NCBI GenBank assembly: GCA_900542195.1
Contig: UQNA01000038.1
Coordinates: 1-26,515 of the forward strand
Source of the DNA: an uncultured Sutterella sp.
GTDB taxonomy: Bacteria; Pseudomonadota; Gammaproteobacteria; Burkholderiales; Burkholderiaceae_F
Reading direction: 5' to 3'
Length of the DNA stretch: 26,515 nucleotides
Below, piece after piece: positions 1 to 7,555 of this stretch. Every line of letters starts with the position of its first letter. Positions within the stretch are counted from its first letter, which is position 1. The position numbers were made by a program, and so were the translations under genes. A model generated the notes under the pieces. It searched no databases, had not been told where the DNA came from, and saw nothing but the letters and a program-made list of their open reading frames with translations.

Positions 1-2181
1 TCTGCCTAATGTTCTCGGTTGGTCATAGCCCATCCAGACGGCAGCGAGCTGCTCTCCGGCATAGCCGACGAACCAAACGTCATAAGAGTCGTTGCTGGTG
101 CCCGTTTTCCCGCCGATGTCTCTTCTCTTTAAGGTTGCTGTTGTTCGCGCTGCTGTTCCGCTGGTGGCAACGCCGTTAAGCATCTTGTGCATGATGTAGG
201 CATTGCGCGGATCAAGTACTTCGGTTCCGGCAAGGCGTTCGGCTTCGACGGTTGACTGCATAAGAATCTTGCCGTTCGGGTCAGTAACCTTAGAAATCAA
301 ATATGGTTCGGTCCGTTTGCCGACATTGGCAAAAACCGAGAATCCTTTAACCATTTCCCAAGGTGTGACACTGCCTGCACCAAGAGCCAGAGAAAGGTGA
401 GGCGGATGTTTGTCCGGTTCAAACCCGAATCTCTGAATAAAGTCGACGGCATATCTCGGTGTAATGGCCTGAAGAATTCTGATGGAGACGAGATTAAGAG
501 ATTTTCTTAACGCATCTTTCATCATGACAGGGCCGCTGAACTTGCCGGAGAAGTTCTTCGGATTCCATTTCTTAAAGCCGGTTTCTGACGGATCTAAGAC
601 AATAGGAGCGTCATTAATAACGGTTTGAGGAGAGAAGCCTTTCTCAATGGCTGCCGAGTAAATAAACGGCTTGAAGGAAGAACCGGGCTGTCTCCAAGCT
701 TGAGTGACGTGGTTGAACTTGTTCAGGTTAAAGTCATAGCCGCCGACCAAGGCTTGAATGGCTCCTGTAGTGTAGTTGGTGGCAATAAATGCGGCTTCAG
801 CTTGAGGCAGTTGAGTGATTTCCCACTCATTGTTCTTGCCGGACTGAATGCGAACGACAGAACCCCTCTCAATCTTCAGGTCAGGTTTTGCTTTAGGCTG
901 AAGAGAATTCTTAACGAAATCAAGGTTTTTGCCTTTAATCGTGATTTGCTTGCCGGAAGAGTTCTGTACGACAACTTCTGCCGGAGAGGCTTTTAATACC
1001 ACGACGGCAGGCATGTCTGCTGCTACTAAAGCCTCCTGCAGAGCATTGTTAATGTTTTGCTGGGCTGTGGCAGGATTAGATAAGTCAACCTTATCTTCCG
1101 GTCCGCGGTAGCCGCGGGAACGGTCGTAGGCCTGAACGTGGCTTCTCAAAGATTGATAAGCATAATTCTGATCTTCGGAATTGATCGTCGTATAGACGTT
1201 TAAGCCGCGGGTGTAAGTTTCCTGCTGGAACACGTCGAACATCAAGGTTCTGACCAATTCTGCAACATATTCAGCATGCAAAGAAGAATTCATCTTGGTC
1301 GGCGTCAAAGAAGATTCGGCAAGTCTGGTCAAACGCGTTTGAATCGGAGCATCAACTTCATGCTGATATTGATCCGGCGTGATGTAGCCTAAGTCTCGCA
1401 TCCGCCCGAGAACGTAGTCTCTTCTGACTTTTGCTCTCTTCGGGCTGGCGAACGGATTGTATACGGACGGTGCAGCCGGAAGACCAGCCAAAGTTGCGGC
1501 TTCTCCGATAGACAGCTGCTGAATATTTTTGCCGTAATACGTACGGCCGGCGGCTGCAAAGCCGTAAGCACGGTTGCCGAGGAAGATCTGATTCATGTAG
1601 ATCTGAAGAATCTGATCTTTGGTGAGGTTGGCTTCAATCTTGAAAGCCATGGCAACTTCATAAAGTTTTCTGACGTAGCTTCTTTCGCTGGATAGGAAGA
1701 AGTTTCTGGCAACCTGCATGGTAATGGTGGAGGCGCCTTGGCTCTTTTTCCCCGAAGCAAAGTTGGCTAATGCTGCGCGGACAAAACCTTTCGGTTCAAT
1801 ACCGGCATGGTGATAAAAGCCGTCATCTTCAGCAGAAATCACAGCTTGCTTTACATGAGCCGGAATCTCATCGATGGTGACGAAGTCTCTTCTTTCTTCG
1901 CCGAACTCAGCAATGAGCTTCCCATCTGCCGTCCAGACTCTCATCGGGACTTTCGGCTTGTAGTCAACTACCGTATCAATTGGCGGCAGCTGAGAGTACA
2001 CAAGCGCAAAAACAAACAGGGCCAGTCCGATTCCGGCTAATGCGAGAGCAAGAATCGTAGCGATCGAGTACTTAATAAAGGCAAAAAAACTCGAACCCGT
2101 CTTTTTGCGGGCGGGAGCTTTTTTCGCAGCAGCTGCTTTGGCAGGAGCTTTCTTTGGCGGAGTCTTTTTAGAAGAGAACAC
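1..2181 (-). CDS. mrcA: Penicillin-binding protein 1A (bifunctional class A PBP), 3' end cut by window edge
   Basis: Bifunctional peptidoglycan synthase of the inner membrane: it polymerises lipid II (glycosyltransferase) and cross-links stem peptides (transpeptidase). 727 residues are visible and the C-terminus lies beyond the left edge. After a Lys/Ala/Pro-rich cytoplasmic tail (residues 5-28) there is one membrane segment (about 35-62). The GT51 domain follows, with catalytic Glu118 in SAEDDGFYHHAGIE and the motif QGASTITMQVARNFF near 148. The transpeptidase has the SxxK nucleophile Ser501 (PGSSFKPF) and the KTG motif at Lys692 (GGKTGTSND). The reading frame has a stop at 2205-2203, and the only standard start between it and the membrane segment is GTG at 2181-2179; it has no clear Shine-Dalgarno sequence. 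The gene is divergent from aroK. Family identification is certain; the exact start is less so. Confidence 0.95.
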   Translation of the reverse strand, partial: MFSSKKTPPKKAPAKAAAAKKAPARKKTGSSFFAFIKYSIATILALALAGIGLALFVFALVYSQLPPIDTVVDYKPKVPMRVWTADGKLIAEFGEERRDFVTIDEIPAHVKQAVISAEDDGFYHHAGIEPKGFVRAALANFASGKKSQGASTITMQVARNFFLSSERSYVRKLYEVAMAFKIEANLTKDQILQIYMNQIFLGNRAYGFAAAGRTYYGKNIQQLSIGEAATLAGLPAAPSVYNPFASPKRAKVRRDYVLGRMRDLGYITPDQYQHEVDAPIQTRLTRLAESSLTPTKMNSSLHAEYVAELVRTLMFDVFQQETYTRGLNVYTTINSEDQNYAYQSLRSHVQAYDRSRGYRGPEDKVDLSNPATAQQNINNALQEALVAADMPAVVVLKASPAEVVVQNSSGKQITIKGKNLDFVKNSLQPKAKPDLKIERGSVVRIQSGKNNEWEITQLPQAEAAFIATNYTTGAIQALVGGYDFNLNKFNHVTQAWRQPGSSFKPFIYSAAIEKGFSPQTVINDAPIVLDPSETGFKKWNPKNFSGKFSGPVMMKDALRKSLNLVSIRILQAITPRYAVDFIQRFGFEPDKHPPHLSLALGAGSVTPWEMVKGFSVFANVGKRTEPYLISKVTDPNGKILMQSTVEAERLAGTEVLDPRNAYIMHKMLNGVATSGTAARTTATLKRRDIGGKTGTSNDSYDVWFVGYAGEQLAAVWMGYDQPRTLGR

Positions 2182-2221
2182 TGCTGAAAATATCTTAAAT
2201 AGTTAAAGAAAACCAGCAAAC

Positions 2222-2227
2222 ATTATA
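2222..2227 (-). promoter_or_regulatory. Candidate -10 box for mrcA
   Basis: Read on the minus strand this is TATAAT, a perfect sigma-70 -10 hexamer, about 40 bases upstream of the GTG start of mrcA. A TTGATA lies upstream, but 21 bases away, which is too far for a standard -35, so the upstream half of the promoter is uncertain. Confidence 0.45.
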
Positions 2228-2275
2228 AAATCTAAACCTCCGTATGATTATCAAGACAGCCACAATTACAGGCTT

Positions 2276-2812
2276 ATGCATAACAATTCTGTAAAAGCTT
2301 ACAAATCTATTTTTCTCATTGGAATGATGGGAGCCGGGAAATCATCATTCGGCAAGTATTGCAGCAAAGAGCTTGGCTATCAGTTCGTGGATTTAGACGA
2401 AGAGCTTGAGAGCAGAACCGGCGTAAAAATTCCCGAGATTTTTGCAAAAGAAGGAGAAGAGGGTTTCCGCAGGCGCGAAACCGAACTCCTCAGAGAATTT
2501 ATCGAGAAAGAAGGCTTTGTCGTGGCTACCGGAGGCGGTGTGGTCACGCGGGACGAAAACCGAGAAATCTTAAAAAATGGAAATGCCTGTGTCGTGCATT
2601 TAACGGTGTCCCCGAGAATCTGCTTTTTTAGAACACGCAACTCAAACCGTCCTTTGCTCCAAACGGAAAATCCGATGCAGACCATCGAAAACTTGATGCG
2701 GCAAAGAGACCCCCTTTATACCGAGGTCAGAGATTTCTCGCTCGATACGGATAAGCTCAGTTTTAATCAAATGTGCAAAGAGTTGCTGAAGGAATTAGGA
2801 AAGGAAAAATAA
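2276..2812 (+). CDS. aroK: Shikimate kinase
   Basis: Cytoplasmic enzyme that phosphorylates shikimate to shikimate 3-phosphate with ATP, fifth step of the common aromatic (shikimate) pathway. The 178-residue product has the P-loop GMMGAGKSS at 16-24, the shikimate-binding Asp41 in VDLDEELE, the segment EEGFRRRE with the expected Arg residues, and the GGGVV Walker-B-like motif near residue 90. Length is normal for the family. It is the first gene of aroK-aroB-dgt; aroB begins three bases after its stop. The ATG at 2276 has only a weak AGG upstream, but it places the P-loop at the usual distance from the N-terminus. In many betaproteobacteria the pilMNOPQ genes stand immediately upstream; here they are absent and mrcA abuts directly. 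Confidence 0.96.
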   Translation: MHNNSVKAYKSIFLIGMMGAGKSSFGKYCSKELGYQFVDLDEELESRTGVKIPEIFAKEGEEGFRRRETELLREFIEKEGFVVATGGGVVTRDENREILKNGNACVVHLTVSPRICFFRTRNSNRPLLQTENPMQTIENLMRQRDPLYTEVRDFSLDTDKLSFNQMCKELLKELGKEK

Positions 2813-2814
2813 GG

Positions 2815-3897
2815 ATGATTTCAATCGATGTGAGCGTCAGATCAGCTCCGTACAAGATCTACCTGGGAGAAAATATTCTTCCTCAGCTTGCCCAAGAGCT
2901 TAAAAAAATTCATCCTTCTTCAGCTCTTATTGTGACCAATACAACGGTCGGCCCCCTCTACGGAGAAAAGGTACGCAAAATCTGCAACGAAGAGGTCCGT
3001 ACCGAGTACCTCGAATTACCCGATGGAGAAGCCTTTAAAAATTGGGATTCGGTTTTTATGGTGCTGACCAAGTTAGCGGAAATGGGTGCTGACAGAAAAT
3101 CAGTCGTTATCGCTTTAGGCGGCGGAGTTGTCGGGGATTTAGCCGGTTTTGCCGCTTCCATCTATATGAGAGGAATCAAATTTATCCAGGTTCCGACAAC
3201 CCTTTTGGCTCAGGTAGATTCTTCCGTAGGCGGTAAAACGGGAATGAATATGGCGGCCGGTAAAAATATGATCGGATCTTTTCATCAGCCCTCTGCCGTA
3301 ATCGCTGACTCTTCCGTTCTGAAAACACTTCCTGCAAGAGAAGTCAGTGCCGGCATCGGCGAAATCATCAAGCACGGGATGCTTGCCGATGAGGATTACT
3401 TTGCCGATCTCGAAGCAAATATGGAATTTTTGATGGCACTGGACTCAGAGAAAACTGCTGAAATTGTTGCCGGTTCCTGCAAGATCAAATCAGCCGTGGT
3501 GGCTGAAGACGAAAAAGAAGCGGGAAGGCGCGCTTGTCTGAATCTCGGACATACATTCGGTCATGCGATTGAAAAACTGACCGGCTACGGAACATGGCTT
3601 CACGGCGAGGCTGTCGGCTGCGGTCTTATGCTGGCTGCAAACTTAAGTCAAAAACTCGGCAATCTGACAGAAGAAGATGTCGAACGCGTAAGAAAATTGC
3701 TGGAAAGAGCCAACTTACCTGTTCGAATCGAAGGCCTGTCGGTCGATGAAGCTATTAAAGCGATGAAAGGCGATAAGAAGAGCACGGACGGCGTCATCCA
3801 TTTTGTCTTGCTTAATAAGCTCGGTGAGTCATACGTTTCTGAAGTTCCGGAAGAACTGGTTCGGGAAGTTCTCGTTGAAGGAGGATATGTGGCATGA
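2815..3897 (+). CDS. aroB: 3-dehydroquinate synthase
   Basis: Cytoplasmic NAD- and metal-dependent enzyme converting DAHP to 3-dehydroquinate, second step of the shikimate pathway. The 360-residue product shows the nucleotide-binding stretch GGGVVGDLAGFAAS, the VPTTLLAQVDSSVGGKTG signature, and the metal-ligand regions GEIIKHG, NLGHTFGHAIE and LHGEAVG. I take the ATG at 2815 as the start (MISIDVSV...), because it leaves a normal-length protein and lies just past the aroK stop with AGGA upstream. An in-frame ATG at 2773 would add 14 residues read out of frame inside aroK and is unlikely. The last four bases overlap the start of dgt (ATGA), implying translational coupling. Confidence 0.96.
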   Translation: MISIDVSVRSAPYKIYLGENILPQLAQELKKIHPSSALIVTNTTVGPLYGEKVRKICNEEVRTEYLELPDGEAFKNWDSVFMVLTKLAEMGADRKSVVIALGGGVVGDLAGFAASIYMRGIKFIQVPTTLLAQVDSSVGGKTGMNMAAGKNMIGSFHQPSAVIADSSVLKTLPAREVSAGIGEIIKHGMLADEDYFADLEANMEFLMALDSEKTAEIVAGSCKIKSAVVAEDEKEAGRRACLNLGHTFGHAIEKLTGYGTWLHGEAVGCGLMLAANLSQKLGNLTEEDVERVRKLLERANLPVRIEGLSVDEAIKAMKGDKKSTDGVIHFVLLNKLGESYVSEVPEELVREVLVEGGYVA

Positions 3898-5045
3898 TTC
3901 ATGAAAATCTAGTTTTAGCTCCGTACGCTTGCCATTCTTCGGAATCTAAAGGGCGCGTTTATGCGGAAAATCCAAGTAAAACACGCACCGAATTTCAGCG
4001 TGACCACGACAGAATCATTCATTCAGCCTCTTTCAGAAGACTGGAGTACAAAACCCAGGTGTTTATCAATCATGAAGGAGATTTATTTAGGACTCGTCTT
4101 ACGCACTCTATCGAGGTGGCACAGATAGCCCGTACCGCAGCTTCAAGACTGGCTTTGAACTGCGATCTGACGGGAGCCATCGCTTTAGCCCATGATTTAG
4201 GCCACACACCCTTCGGGCATGCCGGTCAAACAGCACTGAATGAATGCATGCGAATGTTCGGAGGCTTTGAACATAACCTTCAGTCCCTGCGGATCGTCGA
4301 CAAGCTTGAAGAGCAGTATCCTGCTTTTGACGGTCTGAATTTGACTTGGGAAACTCGCGAAGGCATTTTGAAGCACTGCAATATTCTCAATGCTATGCGC
4401 TTGGGCGACTTGGGTAAGAGATTCTTAGAAAAAACTCAGCCGAGCTTGGAGGCTCAGCTCGTCAATATCGCCGACGCGATAGCCTATAGTACGCATGATA
4501 TGGATGACGGCTTGAGATGCGGACTGTTGACGCACAAAGAACTGTTTGAGAACGTCCCGATTTACAGAAAGTTTTTTGAAGAAGTTGAGAAACAATATCA
4601 CGGCCTCCCGATCAGAAGAAGTCAGAAAGAAGTTGTCAGAAGAGTGATTGGTTACTTAGTCGATGACTTAGTGACTAACAGCTCCGAAAAGATTCAAGGA
4701 GAAACCTTGAAGTCCGTACAGGATGTAAGAAATCTTCAATACCCTTTAATCGCTTTCTCTGATGAGGGAATTGCTCAGATGAAAGTCTTGAAGAGCTATC
4801 TGATGCAAGCTCTGTATAAGCATTATCAGGTTCTTCGGGTAATGAATAAGTCATCTCGAGTCATTCAAAAACTTTTTGAGCAATTTACTTCTTATCCCGA
4901 ACTGCTTCCTCCGAACTTTTACGAAAAAGCCATTAACGGGGGCGTCCAAAGGACCGTGGCCGATTACATTGCGGGAATGACCGACCGCTACGCTGTTAAA
5001 GAATACGAGAGAGAGTTTAATCCTTCCTACGAAGCATCCAATTAA
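3894..5045 (+). CDS. dgt: Deoxyguanosinetriphosphate triphosphohydrolase-like protein (HD superfamily)
   Basis: HD-domain dNTP triphosphohydrolase, expected to remove the triphosphate of dGTP or other dNTPs in the cytoplasm. The 383-residue product carries the metal site expected of this family: His71 (RTRLTHSIEV), His100-Asp101 (ALAHDLGH), His104 and His109 nearby, and Asp194 in the NIADAIAYSTHD segment. The N-terminal RTEFQRDHDRIIHSASFRRL is the conserved start of the Dgt family. The length fits the shorter class of dGTPase rather than the roughly 500-residue E. coli enzyme. It overlaps aroB by ATGA and is the last gene of the operon, followed by a terminator. Substrate range cannot be read from sequence. 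Confidence 0.93.
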   Translation: MIHENLVLAPYACHSSESKGRVYAENPSKTRTEFQRDHDRIIHSASFRRLEYKTQVFINHEGDLFRTRLTHSIEVAQIARTAASRLALNCDLTGAIALAHDLGHTPFGHAGQTALNECMRMFGGFEHNLQSLRIVDKLEEQYPAFDGLNLTWETREGILKHCNILNAMRLGDLGKRFLEKTQPSLEAQLVNIADAIAYSTHDMDDGLRCGLLTHKELFENVPIYRKFFEEVEKQYHGLPIRRSQKEVVRRVIGYLVDDLVTNSSEKIQGETLKSVQDVRNLQYPLIAFSDEGIAQMKVLKSYLMQALYKHYQVLRVMNKSSRVIQKLFEQFTSYPELLPPNFYEKAINGGVQRTVADYIAGMTDRYAVKEYEREFNPSYEASN

Positions 5046-5078
5046 GCAAAAAGAAAAGGCTGATTGAAACGGTCAGCC
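5046..5078 (-). terminator. Rho-independent terminator for the minus-strand lysE-type gene
   Basis: On the minus strand GGCTGA (5078-5073), a nine-base loop, TCAGCC (5063-5058) and then a T-rich run (TTTTCTTTTTGCTT) form a classical intrinsic terminator, downstream of the exporter gene that ends at 5128. Confidence 0.7.
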
Positions 5079-5091
5079 TGATGGAGTTGGT

Positions 5092-5125
5092 GCCGGATGA
5101 CGCTAGATCTCCGGCCTTTTTTTTT
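5092..5125 (+). terminator. Rho-independent terminator of the aroK-aroB-dgt operon
   Basis: GCCGGA (5092-5097) pairs with TCCGGC (5110-5115) around a 12-base loop and is followed by nine T residues (5117-5125). It lies 46 bases past the dgt stop. Confidence 0.85.
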
Positions 5126-5127
5126 GC

Positions 5128-5775
5128 TTAAACCAGTCCGTAAAGATGGAGCATCACGGAGCCGCCGATACCCCAGAAAAGAAATGCACTTATCTTATTA
5201 AGGTAGAAAGAGAATTTCGGTCCCATCCATCTGTCGGATGCCATTGCAGCGCTGTAGCTGTAGCCGATATGAACCAACCAGCAGATACCGACAAAGAGCG
5301 CGATAAGAATGGTAATTTGCGGCAGGTACGCTTGCTTCGGATCAATAAACTGAGGCATCAATGAAAGCAGAAAAACAATCAACATAGGATTGGTCATCTG
5401 CAAAATCGCGGCGCTGGCAAGGATGTTCCAGTTTCTTGTCTTTTGTTCTGCCGGATCCAATGGTGTCCCGAGACGATCTTTGAGAGCAATGGTTGGAGCC
5501 TTCCAGCTCTTCCAGCCAAACCAAGCCATGAGGAGACACCCGGCAGTCTGCAGTCCGTAGAAAAGAACAGGACTGTTATTAATCACTGCGCCCATGCCGC
5601 TGGCGGCAATGATGGACATGACGGCTACGCCGATGGCATTGCCTGTCGGTGACATAAAGGCATTTTTTACGCCGTAATTGACGGCATTGTGTAGGGTGTA
5701 TAAAACGCCCGCACCCGGAGTAACGCAGGTGATGAAAACAACAACTAAAAAAAGACCTAATGTGCTGAGGGACAT
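5128..5775 (-). CDS. LysE/RhtB-family amino acid exporter
   Basis: Inner-membrane exporter of the LysE/RhtB superfamily, which expels amino acids or related small metabolites. The 215-residue product is of family length with about six hydrophobic segments. The N-terminal signature VTPGAGVLYTLHNAVNYG (about 18-35) corresponds to the family motif TPGPN-x-L, with Ala-Gly in place of Pro-Asn. A strong AAGGAG lies upstream of the ATG at 5775. The gene is divergent from a LysR-type regulator, the classical arrangement of LysG-LysE and ArgP-ArgO pairs, so I infer that the regulator controls it in response to the exported compound. Substrate cannot be determined. Confidence 0.88.
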   Translation of the reverse strand: MSLSTLGLFLVVVFITCVTPGAGVLYTLHNAVNYGVKNAFMSPTGNAIGVAVMSIIAASGMGAVINNSPVLFYGLQTAGCLLMAWFGWKSWKAPTIALKDRLGTPLDPAEQKTRNWNILASAAILQMTNPMLIVFLLSLMPQFIDPKQAYLPQITILIALFVGICWLVHIGYSYSAAMASDRWMGPKFSFYLNKISAFLFWGIGGSVMLHLYGLV

Positions 5776-5803
5776 GATTTTTCTTCTCTCCTTGTACGAA
5801 AAA

Positions 5804-5831
5804 AGTGTAGAAAAGAAAATTGCCGTTTCAA
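5804..5831 (-). promoter_or_regulatory. Sigma-70-like promoter of the LysE-type exporter
   Basis: On the minus strand TTGAAA (5831-5826), a 16-base spacer and TACACT (5809-5804) give a reasonable sigma-70 promoter about 28 bases upstream of the start codon. Confidence 0.55.
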
Positions 5832-5859
5832 GCTTTCAGTGATTAAACTTTCTATACAC
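5805..5859. promoter_or_regulatory. Imperfect dyad between divergent exporter and LysR genes (candidate operator)
   Basis: GTGTAGAAAAG at 5805-5815 is an imperfect inverted match to CTTTCTATACAC at 5848-5859. The left arm overlaps the exporter -10 box. LysR-type regulators usually bind dyads in such divergent regions, so this is a candidate binding site; the long spacing makes it tentative. Confidence 0.3.
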
Positions 5860-5885
5860 AGTGTTCAAACAGACTGACCGCAACC

Positions 5886-6791
5886 ATGGCACATCATTTC
5901 GATCACAAAACTATCAGACAGCTTCTGCTTTTTGCGGTGGTGGCCGAGAATCAAAGCGTAAGAAAAGCCGCGGCTAAGCTGAACTTATCGGTTCCTTCTT
6001 TGCTTAACCAGCTCAATGAGTTAGAGCAAAATCTGAATTTGAAATTTTTACGGCGCTCGCCGAGAGGAGTTTCGCTGACCGAAGAAGGCAAAGCCGCACT
6101 TCCTTCTATTGAGCGTTTTATAACGCAGGCCGAGCAGCTCTACTATTCCTTAAATCAAATGCGGGAAGATTCTTGCGGAATTTTGACGGTTGGTGCTAAT
6201 GCGGAAGCGATGCTCTTCTGGGTACCGGACTTTAAAAAACAGGTCAAGGCAGACTTTCCGAAGATTGAGATTTTTACAAAAGAAGTCGACTCGCGCGATG
6301 TAGAAATTGAGGTTTCCGAAGGTTTAATTAGCTTCGGTATTGGTCTTTTTAAGGACTTGGATGATAAGCGGCTGAGGCTGATCCCATTACGCCGGGAGCG
6401 GCCGATTATTCTATTGCCCAAGGGGAATCGGCTAACGGCAAACCGAGAAATCTTCCTGAAAGATTTACGAAATGAGGAGTTTGTTTTTCATCGAAGAGAA
6501 GTGGCGTCTAAATATTTTGACGAACTCGTTCGCATATGTGAAAACATAGGCGGCTTTACACCTCGAATCTGCCATGAAGTGCAGTCCAGTTCTCGCCAGA
6601 TGGCCTATGTGAGCTGCGGACAAGGCATTGCCATGTTAGGAGAGTCTTTCAAAGACTGGATACCTAAGAATATTGTCGCTAGACCAATCGTTGATGCTCC
6701 GGCGCAAATTCAATTGTCGTTGGTCTGGAATCCCTTGATTCCCTCCTCTATTCGTGATCTGGTTCTAAACAAGTTAACTTTAAATCAGTGA
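5886..6791 (+). CDS. LysR-type transcriptional regulator
   Basis: The 301-residue product is of typical LysR length. The N-terminal winged helix-turn-helix spans about residues 7-66 (AVVAENQSVRKAAAKLNLS, then LNQLNELEQNLNLKFLRRSPRGVSLTEEG), and the rest is a periplasmic-binding-protein-like effector domain. The gene is divergent from the LysE-family exporter with 110 bases between the starts, so it probably activates that gene in response to an accumulating metabolite. There is no obvious Shine-Dalgarno sequence before the ATG at 5886. The effector is unknown. Confidence 0.93.
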   Translation: MAHHFDHKTIRQLLLFAVVAENQSVRKAAAKLNLSVPSLLNQLNELEQNLNLKFLRRSPRGVSLTEEGKAALPSIERFITQAEQLYYSLNQMREDSCGILTVGANAEAMLFWVPDFKKQVKADFPKIEIFTKEVDSRDVEIEVSEGLISFGIGLFKDLDDKRLRLIPLRRERPIILLPKGNRLTANREIFLKDLRNEEFVFHRREVASKYFDELVRICENIGGFTPRICHEVQSSSRQMAYVSCGQGIAMLGESFKDWIPKNIVARPIVDAPAQIQLSLVWNPLIPSSIRDLVLNKLTLNQ

Positions 6792-6973
6792 GAAACACGG
6801 AGAACCTTGGCGGATATATAAGCGGCAAAGATAATCCTGCGCGAACGAGGTTCGAAAATTTGTGCACTACAGTGGAACAAATGCACTAGGAAAGTGCTTC
6901 TTGGATGAAGAAGCTTAGAAACTATTTTTGTTATTCCTTTGAAAGACTCTTGGCGGCGCAATTGCTGAGTACT

Positions 6974-6989
6974 TGGCATGATTTTTGCA
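6974..6989 (+). promoter_or_regulatory. Sigma-54 (RpoN)-type -24/-12 promoter candidate
   Basis: TGGCATG-ATTT-TTGCA matches the RpoN consensus TGGCACG-N4-TTGCW at all positions except one, with the invariant GG (6975-6976) and GC (6987-6988) at the required 12-base offset. It lies 52 bases upstream of the GTG start at 7041. A single match can occur by chance, and no enhancer-binding protein gene is seen in the window. Confidence 0.45.
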
Positions 6990-7040
6990 TACGGTTGAAT
7001 AAATTCTTATGTCCGTTTTCTATTCCGCGAGGAGAAGTCA

Positions 7041-7304
7041 GTGATTAAAACCGCCGATGATGTAGGGGATGCATTTAAAGACGGGAAGTTTTCAATTTTC
7101 AATGTTCTTTGGTGCAGCTTCTTGAGCCAAGAGCATTGCGTTTCCGTTCCTGGCTCTGTTTTTGATGAAAATAAATGCAAAGACAGCCATGCTTTTGATG
7201 GAGCCTTTTTCTGGGCTTGGAAAGCTACTGAGGCCTGCGCCCCGCTTCGGATGCAAGCATCTAAAGAGCAAGAATGGATCCTTCAGCAGTTCACAATTTT
7301 TTGA
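7041..7304 (+). CDS. Unassigned 87-residue frame, possible transporter remnant
   Basis: I do not recognise this product. It starts at GTG 7041 with an excellent ribosome binding site, GAGGAGA at 7029-7035, five bases upstream. The first 27 residues (MIKTADDVGDAFKDGKFSIF then NVLWCSF) resemble the N-terminus of MFS organic-acid symporters just before the first membrane helix. The frame then continues as polar, unrelated-looking sequence (Cys- and Trp-containing) and stops. I infer a 5' relic of a transporter gene with its control region preserved, but a short genuine protein cannot be excluded. A sigma-54-like promoter precedes it. Confidence 0.35.
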   Translation: MIKTADDVGDAFKDGKFSIFNVLWCSFLSQEHCVSVPGSVFDENKCKDSHAFDGAFFWAWKATEACAPLRMQASKEQEWILQQFTIF

Positions 7305-7555
7305 CAACGGCAGTCGTTTCTTAGAACCAGCATCGGGCTTATCTGGAAGGCCAACGGCACGATGTTGAAAGAATCATGCTTGTTGTAACGCTAGACGAAT
7401 TTGGGATGTAGTTCTCCAAATCAAAGTCTTCTAAGCCAAACTCTCCGGCCAGCTTTTAAAACTAATTTTGTATCCGTAATGCCGGAAGGTTGGATTACAA
7501 CTTATAGAAATGACCTTATTCAAACTGAACTAATAACCTGAAATCTCAATAAATC

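Larger units (their letters stand above)
6792..7555. other. About 760 bases without a confident gene
   Basis: This stretch between the LysR gene and the EamA permease contains a sigma-54-like promoter and one 87-codon frame with a good ribosome binding site (listed separately). Beyond 7305 all frames are interrupted by stops. Several overlapping short frames on both strands have hydrophobic pieces, for example AFPFLALFLMKINAKTAMLL on the plus strand and SMAVFAFIFIKN on the minus strand, which would fit a decayed membrane transporter, but I could not reconstruct one. Confidence 0.5.

Noticed and set aside
625..1111. Plus-strand frames within the PBP1A region
   Set aside because: The minus strand encodes a continuous, motif-complete PBP1A over the same bases.
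2773..2814. Upstream in-frame ATG for aroB
   Set aside because: It would place the N-terminus inside aroK and add residues not typical of AroB; ATG 2815 is better positioned.
7092..7307. Minus-strand 71-codon frame with a hydrophobic stretch
   Set aside because: No recognisable family or ribosome binding site; the plus-strand frame has far better initiation signals, so I left it as possible transporter debris.
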